From Sphingobacteriaceae bacterium (lineage in GTDB: Bacteria > Bacteroidota > Bacteroidia > Sphingobacteriales > Sphingobacteriaceae): 64,000 bases of DNA. The notes beneath the pieces are model-generated. The model ran no database searches, was not told where the DNA came from, and saw only the letters and a list, made by a program, of their open reading frames with translations. Made by a program: the position numbers and the translations under genes. Every line of letters begins with the position of its first letter. Position 1 is the stretch's first letter. Shown piece after piece: positions 15,799 to 24,627 of this stretch. The DNA lies in contig CAHJWG010000011.1 in the NCBI GenBank assembly GCA_903642215.1, positions 95,179-159,178 of the forward strand. The letters run 5' to 3'.

Positions 15799-18276
15799 TT
15801 AAGGTTTAGCCTTGCTCAGTTTTAACGCTTTTAACAAATCCGGCTTTGTTTTTCTAATTTCTTTCCAGGGGTCTTCTCGCTGCTGCAACAATTGCGGAAC
15901 ATTTTTTAAGTTGAAGTTTTTGAGCTGCAAATCAGCATTTACCTCTTCCCAAAAAAGCGGCATCGAAACCGTTGCGCCAAGTTTTGGCCTCACAGAATAC
16001 GGTGCCGCAACGGTTTGTCCGCGCCGGTTTTGCAGATAATCTAAGTAAATCAAACCTTTGCGTTTATCGGTGCTGCGCTCCAAACTGGTAATTTCCGGTT
16101 GTTCCTGATGGACAAGCTTAGCCACGTAATTGGCAAATTTCTTTACAAAATCATAATCATATTCCGCACCGAGATAAATGTAAATATGCATTCCGCGCGA
16201 ACCGGAAGTTTTTACAAATGATGGAATTTTCATCCGGTCATAAACCGTTTTCACGCTTAACGCTACTGTTTTTATCATACTAAAATCATTGCCGTCCGGA
16301 TCAAGATCGATCACCATAAATTCCGGTTTATCCGGCGTTTGATAATTGCTGAGCCAGGGATTTATTTCGATGCAACCCAGATTCACCATATACAACAACG
16401 ATTCGCGATCGTTGCAAAGCAGATAATCAATTTCCTTATCCGTACTTTCCGAATGTATGGAAGCCGTTTTCAGCCATTTCGGTATTTCATCCACGTTCAC
16501 ATCTTTCTGGAAAAATCCGGGCTGATCAAAACCATTCGGCTGCCGGTTTAACGACAACGGCTTATCCTTGATAAATGACAACAGATAATCAGAAACCTGC
16601 GCATAATAATTCAGCAAATCGCCTTTGGTAATGCCTTCGTTTTTCCAGTAAAGCTTATCCAGATTGCTCAGTTTCACATTTTTATCCGGTAAAAACAGTA
16701 TCGGCTTTTTCGCTTTTTCTGCGGAGGGTTTTTCTATCGGATTCACTTCCCGCGTAACTTCCTCCGCAGATTTATCGATGCGCAAACCTTTATAAACCGC
16801 ATGGCGCAGGTTGTAATCAGCTGTCCACTCGGCAAAATTGACTTCACAAACCAGTTCCGGCTTTATCCAGGTTATGTTTCTTTGCTGATGAATGACAATG
16901 GATCTTGCAAAAGGTTTTTCGCCAGCCAAACCTTGCATTTGCTCATACAACTCCTTCAAAGTCTGACTGTCAAAACCTGTTCCGCAATTACCGATGTATT
17001 TTAATTTGCCATCTTCATACAAACCCAAAACCAGCGCACCAAAATATTTACGTGCGCCGGCCGGTTTGGTATAACCGCAAATAATCGCTTCCGTGCTGTT
17101 TTGCTGTTTAAATTTTAGCCACGACTCGCTCCTTTTACCGATATAATATTCACTGTCAGCTTTCTTCGCAATCACGCCTTCCCAGCCTTTTTTCTTTGCC
17201 TGTTCAAAAAGTTCTTTTCCGTTTTCAACCACATGTTCGTGGTAAATTATTTTGTCCGAATGCTGTTTTTGCAATAGTTTTTTCAGGATTTCTTTCCGTT
17301 GGATCAGCGGCATTCCCAACAAATCGTGCCCGTTCAAATACAACAGATCGAAAATGTAATACTTTAAAATATGATCCTCATCACCCGAACCAAAGTTTTG
17401 CAACGATTGAAAAGCTTCCTTTCCTTCCGCGTTTTCAACTATAATTTCTCCGTCTAAAACCGCATTATCTGCAATTTCCTCTAACGCTTTGGCAATCGCC
17501 GGATAGTTTTCGGTATAATCCAAACCTTTCCTGGTAATCAGTTTTACCGTTTTTCCGGTGGTTGAAATAATACGGTAACCATCCAGTTTACGTTCAAAAA
17601 CATAATTTTTATCGTTAAAAACAGCATCAGCAGGTTCGGCCAGCATCGGACTGTATGGAAATATTTCTGCTTTCGGTTCAGTTTCTTTTTCTGCGGAGGA
17701 TTTTACCGGTTCTGTTTTTTGCTGCGGATGTTTTGCTTCCGCAGAAACCAATTCCTCAATATCAAACTTTTCATCCACCGCAAAATTATCTCGATGTTTG
17801 ATTAAAAGCCAGGCATTTTGTTCGTCATTTTTAATCTTGACCAGCGCAAATTCACCCTGCAACTTCTCGCCGTTCAGCCTGAATTTCAAGTTGCCGCTTT
17901 GCAAACCTTTATGCAATTCATCTACATCATTTTTCCGGTCGGAAGATAAAGATTGATAGGTTCCTTCATCAAAAATAGTAACCGTACCCGCGCCGTAATT
18001 TCCTTTCGGGATTTCACCTTCAAACGTGCGGTAATCATACGGATGATCTTCCACCATCATCGCCAGCCGCTTGTCTTTCGGGTTCAGCGACGGCCCTTTC
18101 GGTACGGCCCAGCTTTTTAAAACGCCATCCAGCTCCAACCTAAAATCATAATGCAAATGCGAAGCCTGATGCCGCTGCACCACAAAACGCATACTGTTTT
18201 TATCGGTGTTTTTTCCGGCTTGCGGCTCCGGCGTTTGCTCAAATTTGCGTTTGCTGTTATATTTTTCTAACGACAT
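15799..18276 (-). CDS. ligD: Multifunctional NHEJ DNA ligase LigD
   Basis: Repairs double-strand breaks together with Ku. The 825-aa protein has all three domains in the order phosphoesterase, ligase, polymerase: a 3'-phosphoesterase (HLHYDFRLELDG near residue 41), an ATP-dependent ligase with the adenylated Lys in FERKLDGYR (K230), and a primase-type polymerase from about 540 (LYWKNEGITKGDLLNYY, later VIDLDPDG as the metal site). This is the Pseudomonas order; Mycobacterium has the polymerase first. Linkers are charged and low-complexity (188-203). It lies 11 bp after ku in the same operon. At least four near or exact 14-bp motifs lie inside it. Confidence 0.95.
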   Translation of the reverse strand: MSLEKYNSKRKFEQTPEPQAGKNTDKNSMRFVVQRHQASHLHYDFRLELDGVLKSWAVPKGPSLNPKDKRLAMMVEDHPYDYRTFEGEIPKGNYGAGTVTIFDEGTYQSLSSDRKNDVDELHKGLQSGNLKFRLNGEKLQGEFALVKIKNDEQNAWLLIKHRDNFAVDEKFDIEELVSAEAKHPQQKTEPVKSSAEKETEPKAEIFPYSPMLAEPADAVFNDKNYVFERKLDGYRIISTTGKTVKLITRKGLDYTENYPAIAKALEEIADNAVLDGEIIVENAEGKEAFQSLQNFGSGDEDHILKYYIFDLLYLNGHDLLGMPLIQRKEILKKLLQKQHSDKIIYHEHVVENGKELFEQAKKKGWEGVIAKKADSEYYIGKRSESWLKFKQQNSTEAIICGYTKPAGARKYFGALVLGLYEDGKLKYIGNCGTGFDSQTLKELYEQMQGLAGEKPFARSIVIHQQRNITWIKPELVCEVNFAEWTADYNLRHAVYKGLRIDKSAEEVTREVNPIEKPSAEKAKKPILFLPDKNVKLSNLDKLYWKNEGITKGDLLNYYAQVSDYLLSFIKDKPLSLNRQPNGFDQPGFFQKDVNVDEIPKWLKTASIHSESTDKEIDYLLCNDRESLLYMVNLGCIEINPWLSNYQTPDKPEFMVIDLDPDGNDFSMIKTVALSVKTVYDRMKIPSFVKTSGSRGMHIYIYLGAEYDYDFVKKFANYVAKLVHQEQPEITSLERSTDKRKGLIYLDYLQNRRGQTVAAPYSVRPKLGATVSMPLFWEEVNADLQLKNFNLKNVPQLLQQREDPWKEIRKTKPDLLKALKLSKAKP
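18191..18204 (+). repeat. 14-bp motif, exact copy inside ligD
   Basis: ATACTGTTTTTATC; read on the coding strand it encodes DKNSM in the phosphoesterase N-terminus. Further one-mismatch copies in the same gene lie at 16263, 16688 and 17614. Confidence 0.7.
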
Positions 18277-18287
18277 AGATGCTGTTT

Positions 18288-19055
18288 TTAGGCACCTTTT
18301 TTATTCAAACTTTCCATCAGCTGCTCGTATAAATCATCACTTTTTGGTTTCGGCGGAGTCATTTTTTTAATCGTTGTCCGCTTGCCTTTTGCCTTAGCTT
18401 TAATAATCTTCAACAGATCATCCGTGTAAGTATCCTTGTATTCCTCAATATCAAAATCGGTTGTGTATTGCTTGATCAAAGCCATCGCCACATCCATTTC
18501 TTTTTTATTAATGTTAATATCGTGATCCACATCTACATCGCTGCTATCCCGAATTTCCTGCGCAAACCGGATTCGGGAAATCACAATCACTTCATTTTGT
18601 GCATAAATCACACATAAATGTTCTTTTTGGCGCAGCACAAACTGACCCAAACCGGCCATCTTGGATTTTTTCAACGCTTCCAGCAGCAGCATGTAAGCTT
18701 TTTGTCCGGCTTTGCCCGGCTCCGCATAATACGAAGTTTCAAAAAGCATCGGGTTAATGTCGGCCACTTTCACAAAGTTTTCAATATCGATACTTTTGCT
18801 TTTCTCCGGTGCCGCATCAGCAAAATCCTGATCGTCCAGAATCACATATTCATCATTCAGCTTGTAACCTTTTACAATCTTTTCGTAAGGCACTTCCTCC
18901 TTGGTTTTCTCGTTTACGCGCATAAAATGAATCCGGGCATGATCGCGGCCATCCAGCATATCCAAATCCAGCGCGCTATCCTGTGTGGCCGAATACAATT
19001 TAATGGGGATACTTACCAGCCCGAAGGAAATTGTACCATTCCAGATTGATCTCAT
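18288..19055 (-). CDS. ku: Non-homologous end joining protein Ku
   Basis: A homodimeric ring that binds broken DNA ends and recruits LigD. The 255-aa protein shows the family start MRSIWNGTISFGLVSIPIKL, then YILLE-type core elements (KAYMLLLEALKKSKMAGLG, FVLRQKEHLCVIYA) and a short basic C-terminal tail (KAKGKRTTIKKMTPPKPK). It is the first gene of the ku-ligD operon. Confidence 0.95.
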   Translation of the reverse strand: MRSIWNGTISFGLVSIPIKLYSATQDSALDLDMLDGRDHARIHFMRVNEKTKEEVPYEKIVKGYKLNDEYVILDDQDFADAAPEKSKSIDIENFVKVADINPMLFETSYYAEPGKAGQKAYMLLLEALKKSKMAGLGQFVLRQKEHLCVIYAQNEVIVISRIRFAQEIRDSSDVDVDHDININKKEMDVAMALIKQYTTDFDIEEYKDTYTDDLLKIIKAKAKGKRTTIKKMTPPKPKSDDLYEQLMESLNKKGA

Positions 19056-19175
19056 TTTGATGTAGGTTAAGGTGAAATAACAACAAGTATGATCAGTGTT
19101 TAATTGTTTATAACAGCAAAAAATTATGCTTCTATATATTTATTTTTCTTTACTTTTATAATATAAAAAGTGAAT

Positions 19176-19322
19176 ATGAGTGTTAAAAAAATTATTATAT
19201 CGCCCAACAATATAAAGGCTATTCATTTTTTTGAGGAATTAGATCGTAAAAAAACTGAGCTAAATAAAAAAATATATGCCAAATTAGACAAGATTATTTC
19301 AGCTAAAAATGCTGTTAAATAA
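19176..19322 (+). CDS. Small protein upstream of the DUF6169-like gene
   Basis: A 48-aa charged, helical ORF (MSVKKIIISPNNIKAIHFFE at the start) whose stop is immediately followed by the TTG start of the next gene. It is too short for most ORF lists. AT-rich like its partner. By position the pair forms one transcription unit; whether the small protein neutralises the larger one is not known. Confidence 0.55.
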   Translation: MSVKKIIISPNNIKAIHFFEELDRKKTELNKKIYAKLDKIISAKNAVK

Positions 19323-19856
19323 TTGACTTCCAACTATTATTCCTTCATCAAAGAAGAAGACAATGATGTAGAATACACTTTTTATAGTGAGATAAATGAT
19401 ATTATTTATAACGTTACCTTTAGTATAGATGACTATTCTTTATATCTGAACGATTTCCCCACACTTTTACAAAACAGTTATTCATTTGGATTCAGATCAA
19501 AAAAGTTCTCTCAAAAAAACACAAAAAAAGACAATTTAATTTTTCCTACTATCTATAAAATAATTAATGATTTTATGGATTATGCAGGCAAACAAACAGT
19601 TTTATTATATCATTGCGATGTAGCAGATGATAAGCAAACTTATAGAAATAAGTTGTTTAACAATTGGGGAAAATTGGTAAATGGTACAAACTTGTACAAA
19701 CACTCAGTAGAAACTGAAATCCAAAAGACGGAGCAATCATCCAAGATTAATTATTACTTTGGATTTATAACATTTTTAGATAATCCCAATATTGACAAAG
19801 TGAAACAGGAATTCGAATCTTTTACTTTTTACATTATCCAACCAAAAGAAGGTTAA
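19323..19856 (+). CDS. Hypothetical protein, DUF6169-like
   Basis: A 177-aa soluble protein from a TTG start (no ATG fits better). It begins with an aromatic, acidic beta region (YTFYSEINDIIYNVTFSIDDYSL), then helical NLIFPTIYKIINDFMDYAGK and VLLYHCDVADDKQTYRNKLFNNW. This resembles the DUF6169 family, frequent in Bacteroidota and of unknown function; the assignment is by memory only. DNA is markedly AT-rich compared with the NHEJ genes, suggesting transfer. It forms a two-gene unit with the 48-aa gene. Confidence 0.6.
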   Translation: MTSNYYSFIKEEDNDVEYTFYSEINDIIYNVTFSIDDYSLYLNDFPTLLQNSYSFGFRSKKFSQKNTKKDNLIFPTIYKIINDFMDYAGKQTVLLYHCDVADDKQTYRNKLFNNWGKLVNGTNLYKHSVETEIQKTEQSSKINYYFGFITFLDNPNIDKVKQEFESFTFYIIQPKEG

Positions 19857-19862
19857 CTTTCC

Positions 19863-19876
19863 ATGCTTCTTTTATC
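19863..19876 (+). repeat. 14-bp motif, exact copy
   Basis: Lies between the DUF6169-like stop (19856) and the hydrolase ATG (19885), filling nearly the whole 28-nt gap; followed by AAACTAAAA. Confidence 0.85.
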
Positions 19877-19884
19877 AAACTAAA

Positions 19885-20754
19885 ATGAAGAATATATTAT
19901 CTATATTAATTATTTGTATCGGAGTAAACTTTTTATTTTCCTGTAAAAATCATTCAAAATCTAATAAAACCGAAATTCAAAACCAAAACGTTAAAATAGA
20001 TTATACAGATGATGGTAACGGAGATACAACTTTACTATTTGTACATGGCTGGTGTATTGATAAAACGTATTGGTCTGATCAGAAAGCTTTTTTTGACAAG
20101 AAATATCGTGTGATAACAATGGATTTACCAGGCTTTGGTAAATCCGGAAAAAATAGAACAACCTGGAATACAGCAGTTTTTGGTAGAGACGTAGATTCGG
20201 TAATTACCCAACTTCATTTAAAAAATGTTATTTTAATCGGGCATTCAATGGCCGGAGATATTATTGTACAAGCTGCGATTAACAATCCAAAACAAGTGAT
20301 TGGTTTAATTGGAGTTGATAATTTTAAAAATGTTGGTATCGGAAACACTCCAAGTAAACAAGATACTTTGATGTATAATCAATATATTGATTCGCTTAAA
20401 CGTCATTTTAAAGCATTAGCTTTTGAATACTTTAACCATGATTTGTTTTACAAAACAACTGATAGTTCTATCCGGAAAAGGGTTTTAAATGATGTTGCCC
20501 ATGCTGACCCAACGATTGCAGCAACTTGTATGGAACTAAATAATTTTAATGAAGCTTCAAAATTAATTCAATCTAAAAAGAAATTATGTTTGATTAACAG
20601 TGATGTTAAGCCAACTAATACTTCCGGTTTAAAAGCTAAAAAAATACCTTTCCAAGTTTGGTATATTCATGCTACCGGACATTTCCCAATGATTGAAAAA
20701 CCGAAAGAATTTAATCAATTATTGCAGAAGGCAATCTGTAATGTTAAAATTTGA
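19885..20754 (+). CDS. Alpha/beta hydrolase lipoprotein
   Basis: A 289-aa secreted lipoprotein: lipobox LFSC near residue 20, then FVHGWCID (oxyanion region, about 53), DLPGFGKSG, the nucleophile elbow GHSMAGD (Ser about 129) and a C-terminal His in ATGHFPM (about 271). These make a complete serine hydrolase triad with the acid near IGVDNFK or NSDVK. Substrate unknown; the family contains esterases, epoxide hydrolases and haloperoxidase-like enzymes. A one-mismatch 14-bp motif follows at 20757. Confidence 0.85.
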   Translation: MKNILSILIICIGVNFLFSCKNHSKSNKTEIQNQNVKIDYTDDGNGDTTLLFVHGWCIDKTYWSDQKAFFDKKYRVITMDLPGFGKSGKNRTTWNTAVFGRDVDSVITQLHLKNVILIGHSMAGDIIVQAAINNPKQVIGLIGVDNFKNVGIGNTPSKQDTLMYNQYIDSLKRHFKALAFEYFNHDLFYKTTDSSIRKRVLNDVAHADPTIAATCMELNNFNEASKLIQSKKKLCLINSDVKPTNTSGLKAKKIPFQVWYIHATGHFPMIEKPKEFNQLLQKAICNVKI

Positions 20755-20756
20755 TT

Positions 20757-20770
20757 CTGCTGCTTTTATC
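20757..20770 (+). repeat. 14-bp motif, one mismatch
   Basis: CTGCTGCTTTTATC, 2 nt after the hydrolase stop, followed by AACTAAA. Confidence 0.65.
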
Positions 20771-20902
20771 AACTAAAGTTTACTTTTAATCTTCCCTAAA
20801 CTTCCTGCCTGCCAGCTTAAAAACTAAACAACTATCTTCCGGAAAACATTCTACCGGCATTTGCGTTCAAAGCGGAAGATAAATCAGCTAATTATCATTT
20901 AG

Positions 20903-22228
20903 ATGCTAAAAAAATACAAAATACTAATAATCATTCCGTTGCTGTTAGTCATCGGGTCAATGTCGTATTGCGGTTACAAAGTTTATACTTTATCCGAGCA
21001 GCAGAAGCAAATCAAGGAAGATTTTGCTACGATCAATAACATCACTTTCGGCCTTTTTTCTGTTAATCAGTGGAAAGATAAGCTCGCGGTAATTATTAAC
21101 AAACAAATCCAGGGTTTTAACTTTACCAGCGGCCAGCAAAAAGATCTGCAAAAAGAGATTGAACAGATTATGAACGGTTTGCTTACCAAAGCAATTGCAA
21201 TCATCAACAAGCCGCAAAAAACTTTTATGGGCAAGCTCAAAAAGGCGGCAGTCAAAATTTTTGTAAATGAAAAGGAACTCCGTGCGCAGGTGCCTGTTTT
21301 TGCACGGGAAATCATCCTGCAAATTAATAAACCATCCAGTAAAAAAAGGTTAAAAAAACTGGCCGGCAGTAAGTTTAAAGAACTGGAAAAAACTACTTTC
21401 GATAGCTCCATCACGGCAGAACGCATGGTTCGGGTAAAATTATACCGAAAATATCATGTGCAAGATGCCGACTCTTTCGACAAAAAAACGGATTTTATTT
21501 TATTGGATATCAACCATCAAAGCGGTGTTTACGCCTACGCTATGCTGGGTTTGGCAGCAGTATTTTTTGTTGTCTGGCTGCTGCTGAAAAAACAGGTAGA
21601 ACTGCATAAAACCCTTTTTGTACTCTCTATCATGGCTGCAGCTGTTTTGCTTGTCGTTGGTATAAGTTGCACGATGATTAATGTTGAAGCACGTATCCAA
21701 TCGCTCGATTTTAGTTTGTTAGGCGAAAACATTGTATTTAAAAATCAAATTTTATTTTTCCAGAGTAAAGGGATTTTAGAAGTGGTTATGGTATTGCTAA
21801 AAGCAGGCCACGGAGAATCTTTAATTGTTGGTGCTTTAATTTTGTGTTTCAGCGTGCTGTTTCCGGTTAGTAAGTTGAGTTCTGCTTTAATTTATTCGCT
21901 TGGAAACCGAAAATGGATGCGCGGAAAAGTGATTCATTATTTTGCTTTTGATTCGGGAAAATGGAGCATGGCTGACGTAATGGTGATTGCCATTATGATG
22001 ACTTATCTGGCTTTTAACGGGATTTTAGACAGCCAGCTAACGGAATTAAACATCAAGAAAGATTACTTATCTGTTGTAACAACCAACAATACCTCGCTGC
22101 AGCCGGGTTTTATAATTTTCCTGTCTTTTGTAATGTTTAGTTTGATTATGTCGGAAATTTTGAAACGCGTAGTGATGCCGGCAGAAGAGAAAACGAAACA
22201 GCAAGACGTAGAGTCGCAAGAAATATAA
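20903..22228 (+). CDS. PqiA-like membrane protein (paraquat-inducible protein A family)
   Basis: A 441-aa inner membrane protein. An N-terminal helix (about 8-28) is followed by a 190-residue soluble, Lys-rich and partly coiled-coil region, then four membrane segments (YAYAMLGLAAVFFVVWLLL, TLFVLSIMAAAVLLVVG, LIVGALILCFSVLFPVSKL, MADVMVIAIMMTYLAFNGI). LFPVSKL and the last helices resemble the PqiA domain, whose E. coli member works with an MCE protein in lipid transport. No MCE partner lies nearby, and the long extra loop is unusual for PqiA. Confidence 0.7.
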   Translation: MLKKYKILIIIPLLLVIGSMSYCGYKVYTLSEQQKQIKEDFATINNITFGLFSVNQWKDKLAVIINKQIQGFNFTSGQQKDLQKEIEQIMNGLLTKAIAIINKPQKTFMGKLKKAAVKIFVNEKELRAQVPVFAREIILQINKPSSKKRLKKLAGSKFKELEKTTFDSSITAERMVRVKLYRKYHVQDADSFDKKTDFILLDINHQSGVYAYAMLGLAAVFFVVWLLLKKQVELHKTLFVLSIMAAAVLLVVGISCTMINVEARIQSLDFSLLGENIVFKNQILFFQSKGILEVVMVLLKAGHGESLIVGALILCFSVLFPVSKLSSALIYSLGNRKWMRGKVIHYFAFDSGKWSMADVMVIAIMMTYLAFNGILDSQLTELNIKKDYLSVVTTNNTSLQPGFIIFLSFVMFSLIMSEILKRVVMPAEEKTKQQDVESQEI

Positions 22229-22279
22229 TCCTTTAAAATTGATAAGGTAATTTTAAGGAGGAAAAAATAACACTCACAA

Positions 22280-22326
22280 AAAAGGCTGGTAAAAGAAGTA
22301 TTAAATGCTTCTTTTACCAGCCTTTT
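22280..22326. terminator. Bidirectional terminator made of two inverted 14-bp motifs
   Basis: Two one-mismatch copies (GGTAAAAGAAGTAT at 22288-22301 and ATGCTTCTTTTACC at 22305-22318) face each other across three bases. The pairing extends outwards through AAAAGGCT and AGCCTTTT to a 22-bp stem. It lies between the convergent pqiA-like and molybdenum-subunit genes. Confidence 0.9.
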
Positions 22327-22344
22327 CTTTGGAACAAAAAACTG

Positions 22345-24582
22345 CTATTCACTTAATCCCAATACTTTATCCATCGTGATTGGCAAGTTATAAACACGAT
22401 GGCCTGTAGCGTGAAAAACAGCATTGGCTACCGCGCCTGCTACGCCAACCAGCCCAATTTCGCCTAATCCTTTAATACCTAAAGGATTGATCACATCATC
22501 TTTTTCCTCTACAAAAATCACTTCGATATCGTTAATATCCTTGTTTACGGCAACGTGATATTCGGATAAATTATGGTTTATAAACCGGCCGAAGTTGTTA
22601 TCAACCACAGAATCTTCTTCCAAAGCCATACTAATCCCCCAAACAACAGCTCCTAAAATCTGACTGCGGGCAGTTTTCGGATTCAGGATTTTTCCGGCAG
22701 CAATTGCACTTACCACACGCGAAACCACTACGGTACCAAGATCTTCATCCACTTTTACCTCCACAAAAACAGCACTGTGCGAGTTAAAAGAATACTCCAG
22801 CATGTGGATCGGGTTTGGCATAGTCGTAGCTTCTTCTTCAATACTAACTTTCCCGCTTTGCTTCATCACATCGGTAATACTTAAAGTTTTGGAAGGATTT
22901 AGTTTGAGGGAAATCTCGCCGTTATCAAAGTTAACTTCCTTTAAATCTGCATTTGCAAAAGGCGAATTTTTAACTTTTTTTGCCAGCTTAAAAACCTGTT
23001 CTTTTATGGTTGTACAAACCGATTGCACAGCACTTCCCACAGAAGTAGCCGTCCACGAACCACCTTCCAGCGGTGCTTCCGGCAGCAAAGTATCTCCCAA
23101 TTTAAAGGTTACATTTTCTATCGGCAAGCCCAGGGTTTCGGCAGCAATCTGCGTCATGATGGTATAAGTCCCCGTTCCAATATCAGAAGTACCGCTGCCA
23201 ACGGTTAATTTTCCGTCAGCTGTTAAAACCGCATTAGCCGTCGCTTTCATCTGCATTGCATCCCAGGAACCGGTTGCCATACCCCAGCCAATTAGGTTGT
23301 TACCTTCCCGCATAGAACGCGGCTCGATGCTTCTTTTATCCCATCCAAATTTTGCTGCACCTTCTGCATAGCAGGCGCGCAACGCTTTACTGGAAAAAGG
23401 TTTTTTATCATTCTGATCTCTTTCCGCATAATTTTTTAAACGAAGTGCCAAAGGATCCATTTTTAACGCATAAGCCAGTTCATCCATGGCAGATTCTATG
23501 GCGTGGAAACCGCTTGCCGCACCGGGCGCGCGCATATCCAGCGGCGTATAAGTGTTTAGCTTAACCAAATCGTATTTCTGTTCTACGTTTTCACATTGAT
23601 AAACCAGGCCAGACCAGTTAACCACCACTTCTGTATAATCCTCAAACATTGATGTTTCCCCGTAAGCGGTGTGTGCGATAGATTGCAAAGTACCATCCGG
23701 GGAAGCACTTAATGCCATTTGCTGTACGCTTGCCGGGCGATGGCCGAAAGAAAACATTTGCTGCCGGGTTAAAGAAACTTTTACCGAACGTTTTAGTTCC
23801 AGCGAAGCTAAAACCGCTAAAAATAACTGATATTGCGGGCGCAGGCCGGAACCAAAACCACCGCCCATAAAAGGCGACATTACCCGAACTTCTTTTGCGG
23901 AAAGGCCGAAAATTTTAGAAATATAGGCTTGGCAATTAGATACGCCCTGTGTTTTATCGTAAACGGTAAGTTTTCCGTCTGGCTCCATTACAACAGTTGT
24001 TGCATAAATTTCCATCGGGTTATGGTGTTCTGCACTATGAATATATTCTGAAGCAATTTTAACCGGTGCGTTTTCAAAGGCCTCCTTTGCATCGCCTCTC
24101 GAAACCGGCGGCTTAAAGCCAACTTTACCTTTAGGTGCTTTAAACGAATTAGGAATATTTTCTTTTAAATCTGAAATATGGCTTTCTGTAGTATATTCTA
24201 CTTTGATAATGGAAGCGGCATAACGTGCCAGTTCAAAAGTTTCTGCAACTACCAGTGCGATGGGCTGCATGCTATACCTGATTTTTTTATCGTACAACGG
24301 CCGGAACGGAGAACCTGCAACAGCATCCTCATCCTTATAACTCCTGTCAAACCAGGCTAAACCCGAAACATTTTCGTGCGTAAAAATCTGTAAAACACCT
24401 TTTAAATTTAAGGCTTCCTCCAAATCAATTTTTTTAATTGTGCCTTGCGCAATCGTGCTGGAAACCACGTAGCCGTAAGTTAATCCGTCTGCCGAAAATT
24501 CGGCTGCATATTTTGCGGTTCCGGTAACTTTTAAAGCTCCGTCAACACGGCTGGTTGGTTTTCCTATATAATCAGTTTTCAT
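22345..24582 (-). CDS. Xanthine dehydrogenase family, molybdopterin-binding subunit
   Basis: Catalytic subunit (745 aa) of a molybdenum hydroxylase that oxidises aldehydes or N-heterocycles to acids. Visible are GKPTSRVDGALKVTGTAKYAAE at the N-terminus, the cofactor loop SPFMGGGFGSGL (about 235-246) and the C-terminal catalytic Glu in KGLGEIG (about 708). It is the third gene of a small-medium-large (PaoABC/YagTSR-type) operon. No Tat signal is present, so the enzyme is probably cytoplasmic, unlike E. coli PaoABC. An exact 14-bp motif encodes DKRSI here. Confidence 0.92.
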   Translation of the reverse strand: MKTDYIGKPTSRVDGALKVTGTAKYAAEFSADGLTYGYVVSSTIAQGTIKKIDLEEALNLKGVLQIFTHENVSGLAWFDRSYKDEDAVAGSPFRPLYDKKIRYSMQPIALVVAETFELARYAASIIKVEYTTESHISDLKENIPNSFKAPKGKVGFKPPVSRGDAKEAFENAPVKIASEYIHSAEHHNPMEIYATTVVMEPDGKLTVYDKTQGVSNCQAYISKIFGLSAKEVRVMSPFMGGGFGSGLRPQYQLFLAVLASLELKRSVKVSLTRQQMFSFGHRPASVQQMALSASPDGTLQSIAHTAYGETSMFEDYTEVVVNWSGLVYQCENVEQKYDLVKLNTYTPLDMRAPGAASGFHAIESAMDELAYALKMDPLALRLKNYAERDQNDKKPFSSKALRACYAEGAAKFGWDKRSIEPRSMREGNNLIGWGMATGSWDAMQMKATANAVLTADGKLTVGSGTSDIGTGTYTIMTQIAAETLGLPIENVTFKLGDTLLPEAPLEGGSWTATSVGSAVQSVCTTIKEQVFKLAKKVKNSPFANADLKEVNFDNGEISLKLNPSKTLSITDVMKQSGKVSIEEEATTMPNPIHMLEYSFNSHSAVFVEVKVDEDLGTVVVSRVVSAIAAGKILNPKTARSQILGAVVWGISMALEEDSVVDNNFGRFINHNLSEYHVAVNKDINDIEVIFVEEKDDVINPLGIKGLGEIGLVGVAGAVANAVFHATGHRVYNLPITMDKVLGLSE
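23327..23340 (+). repeat. 14-bp motif, exact copy inside the molybdenum subunit gene
   Basis: ATGCTTCTTTTATC; on the coding strand it reads DKRSI within GWDKRSIEPR. Confidence 0.8.
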
Positions 24583-24599
24583 TCTTTTTATTTTAATTG

Positions 24600-24613
24600 A
24601 TGCTTCTTTTACC
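24600..24613 (+). repeat. 14-bp motif, one mismatch
   Basis: ATGCTTCTTTTACC fills the 45-nt gap between the large and medium subunit genes of the molybdenum enzyme. Confidence 0.7.
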
Positions 24614-24627
24614 GGTATAATTATTGC

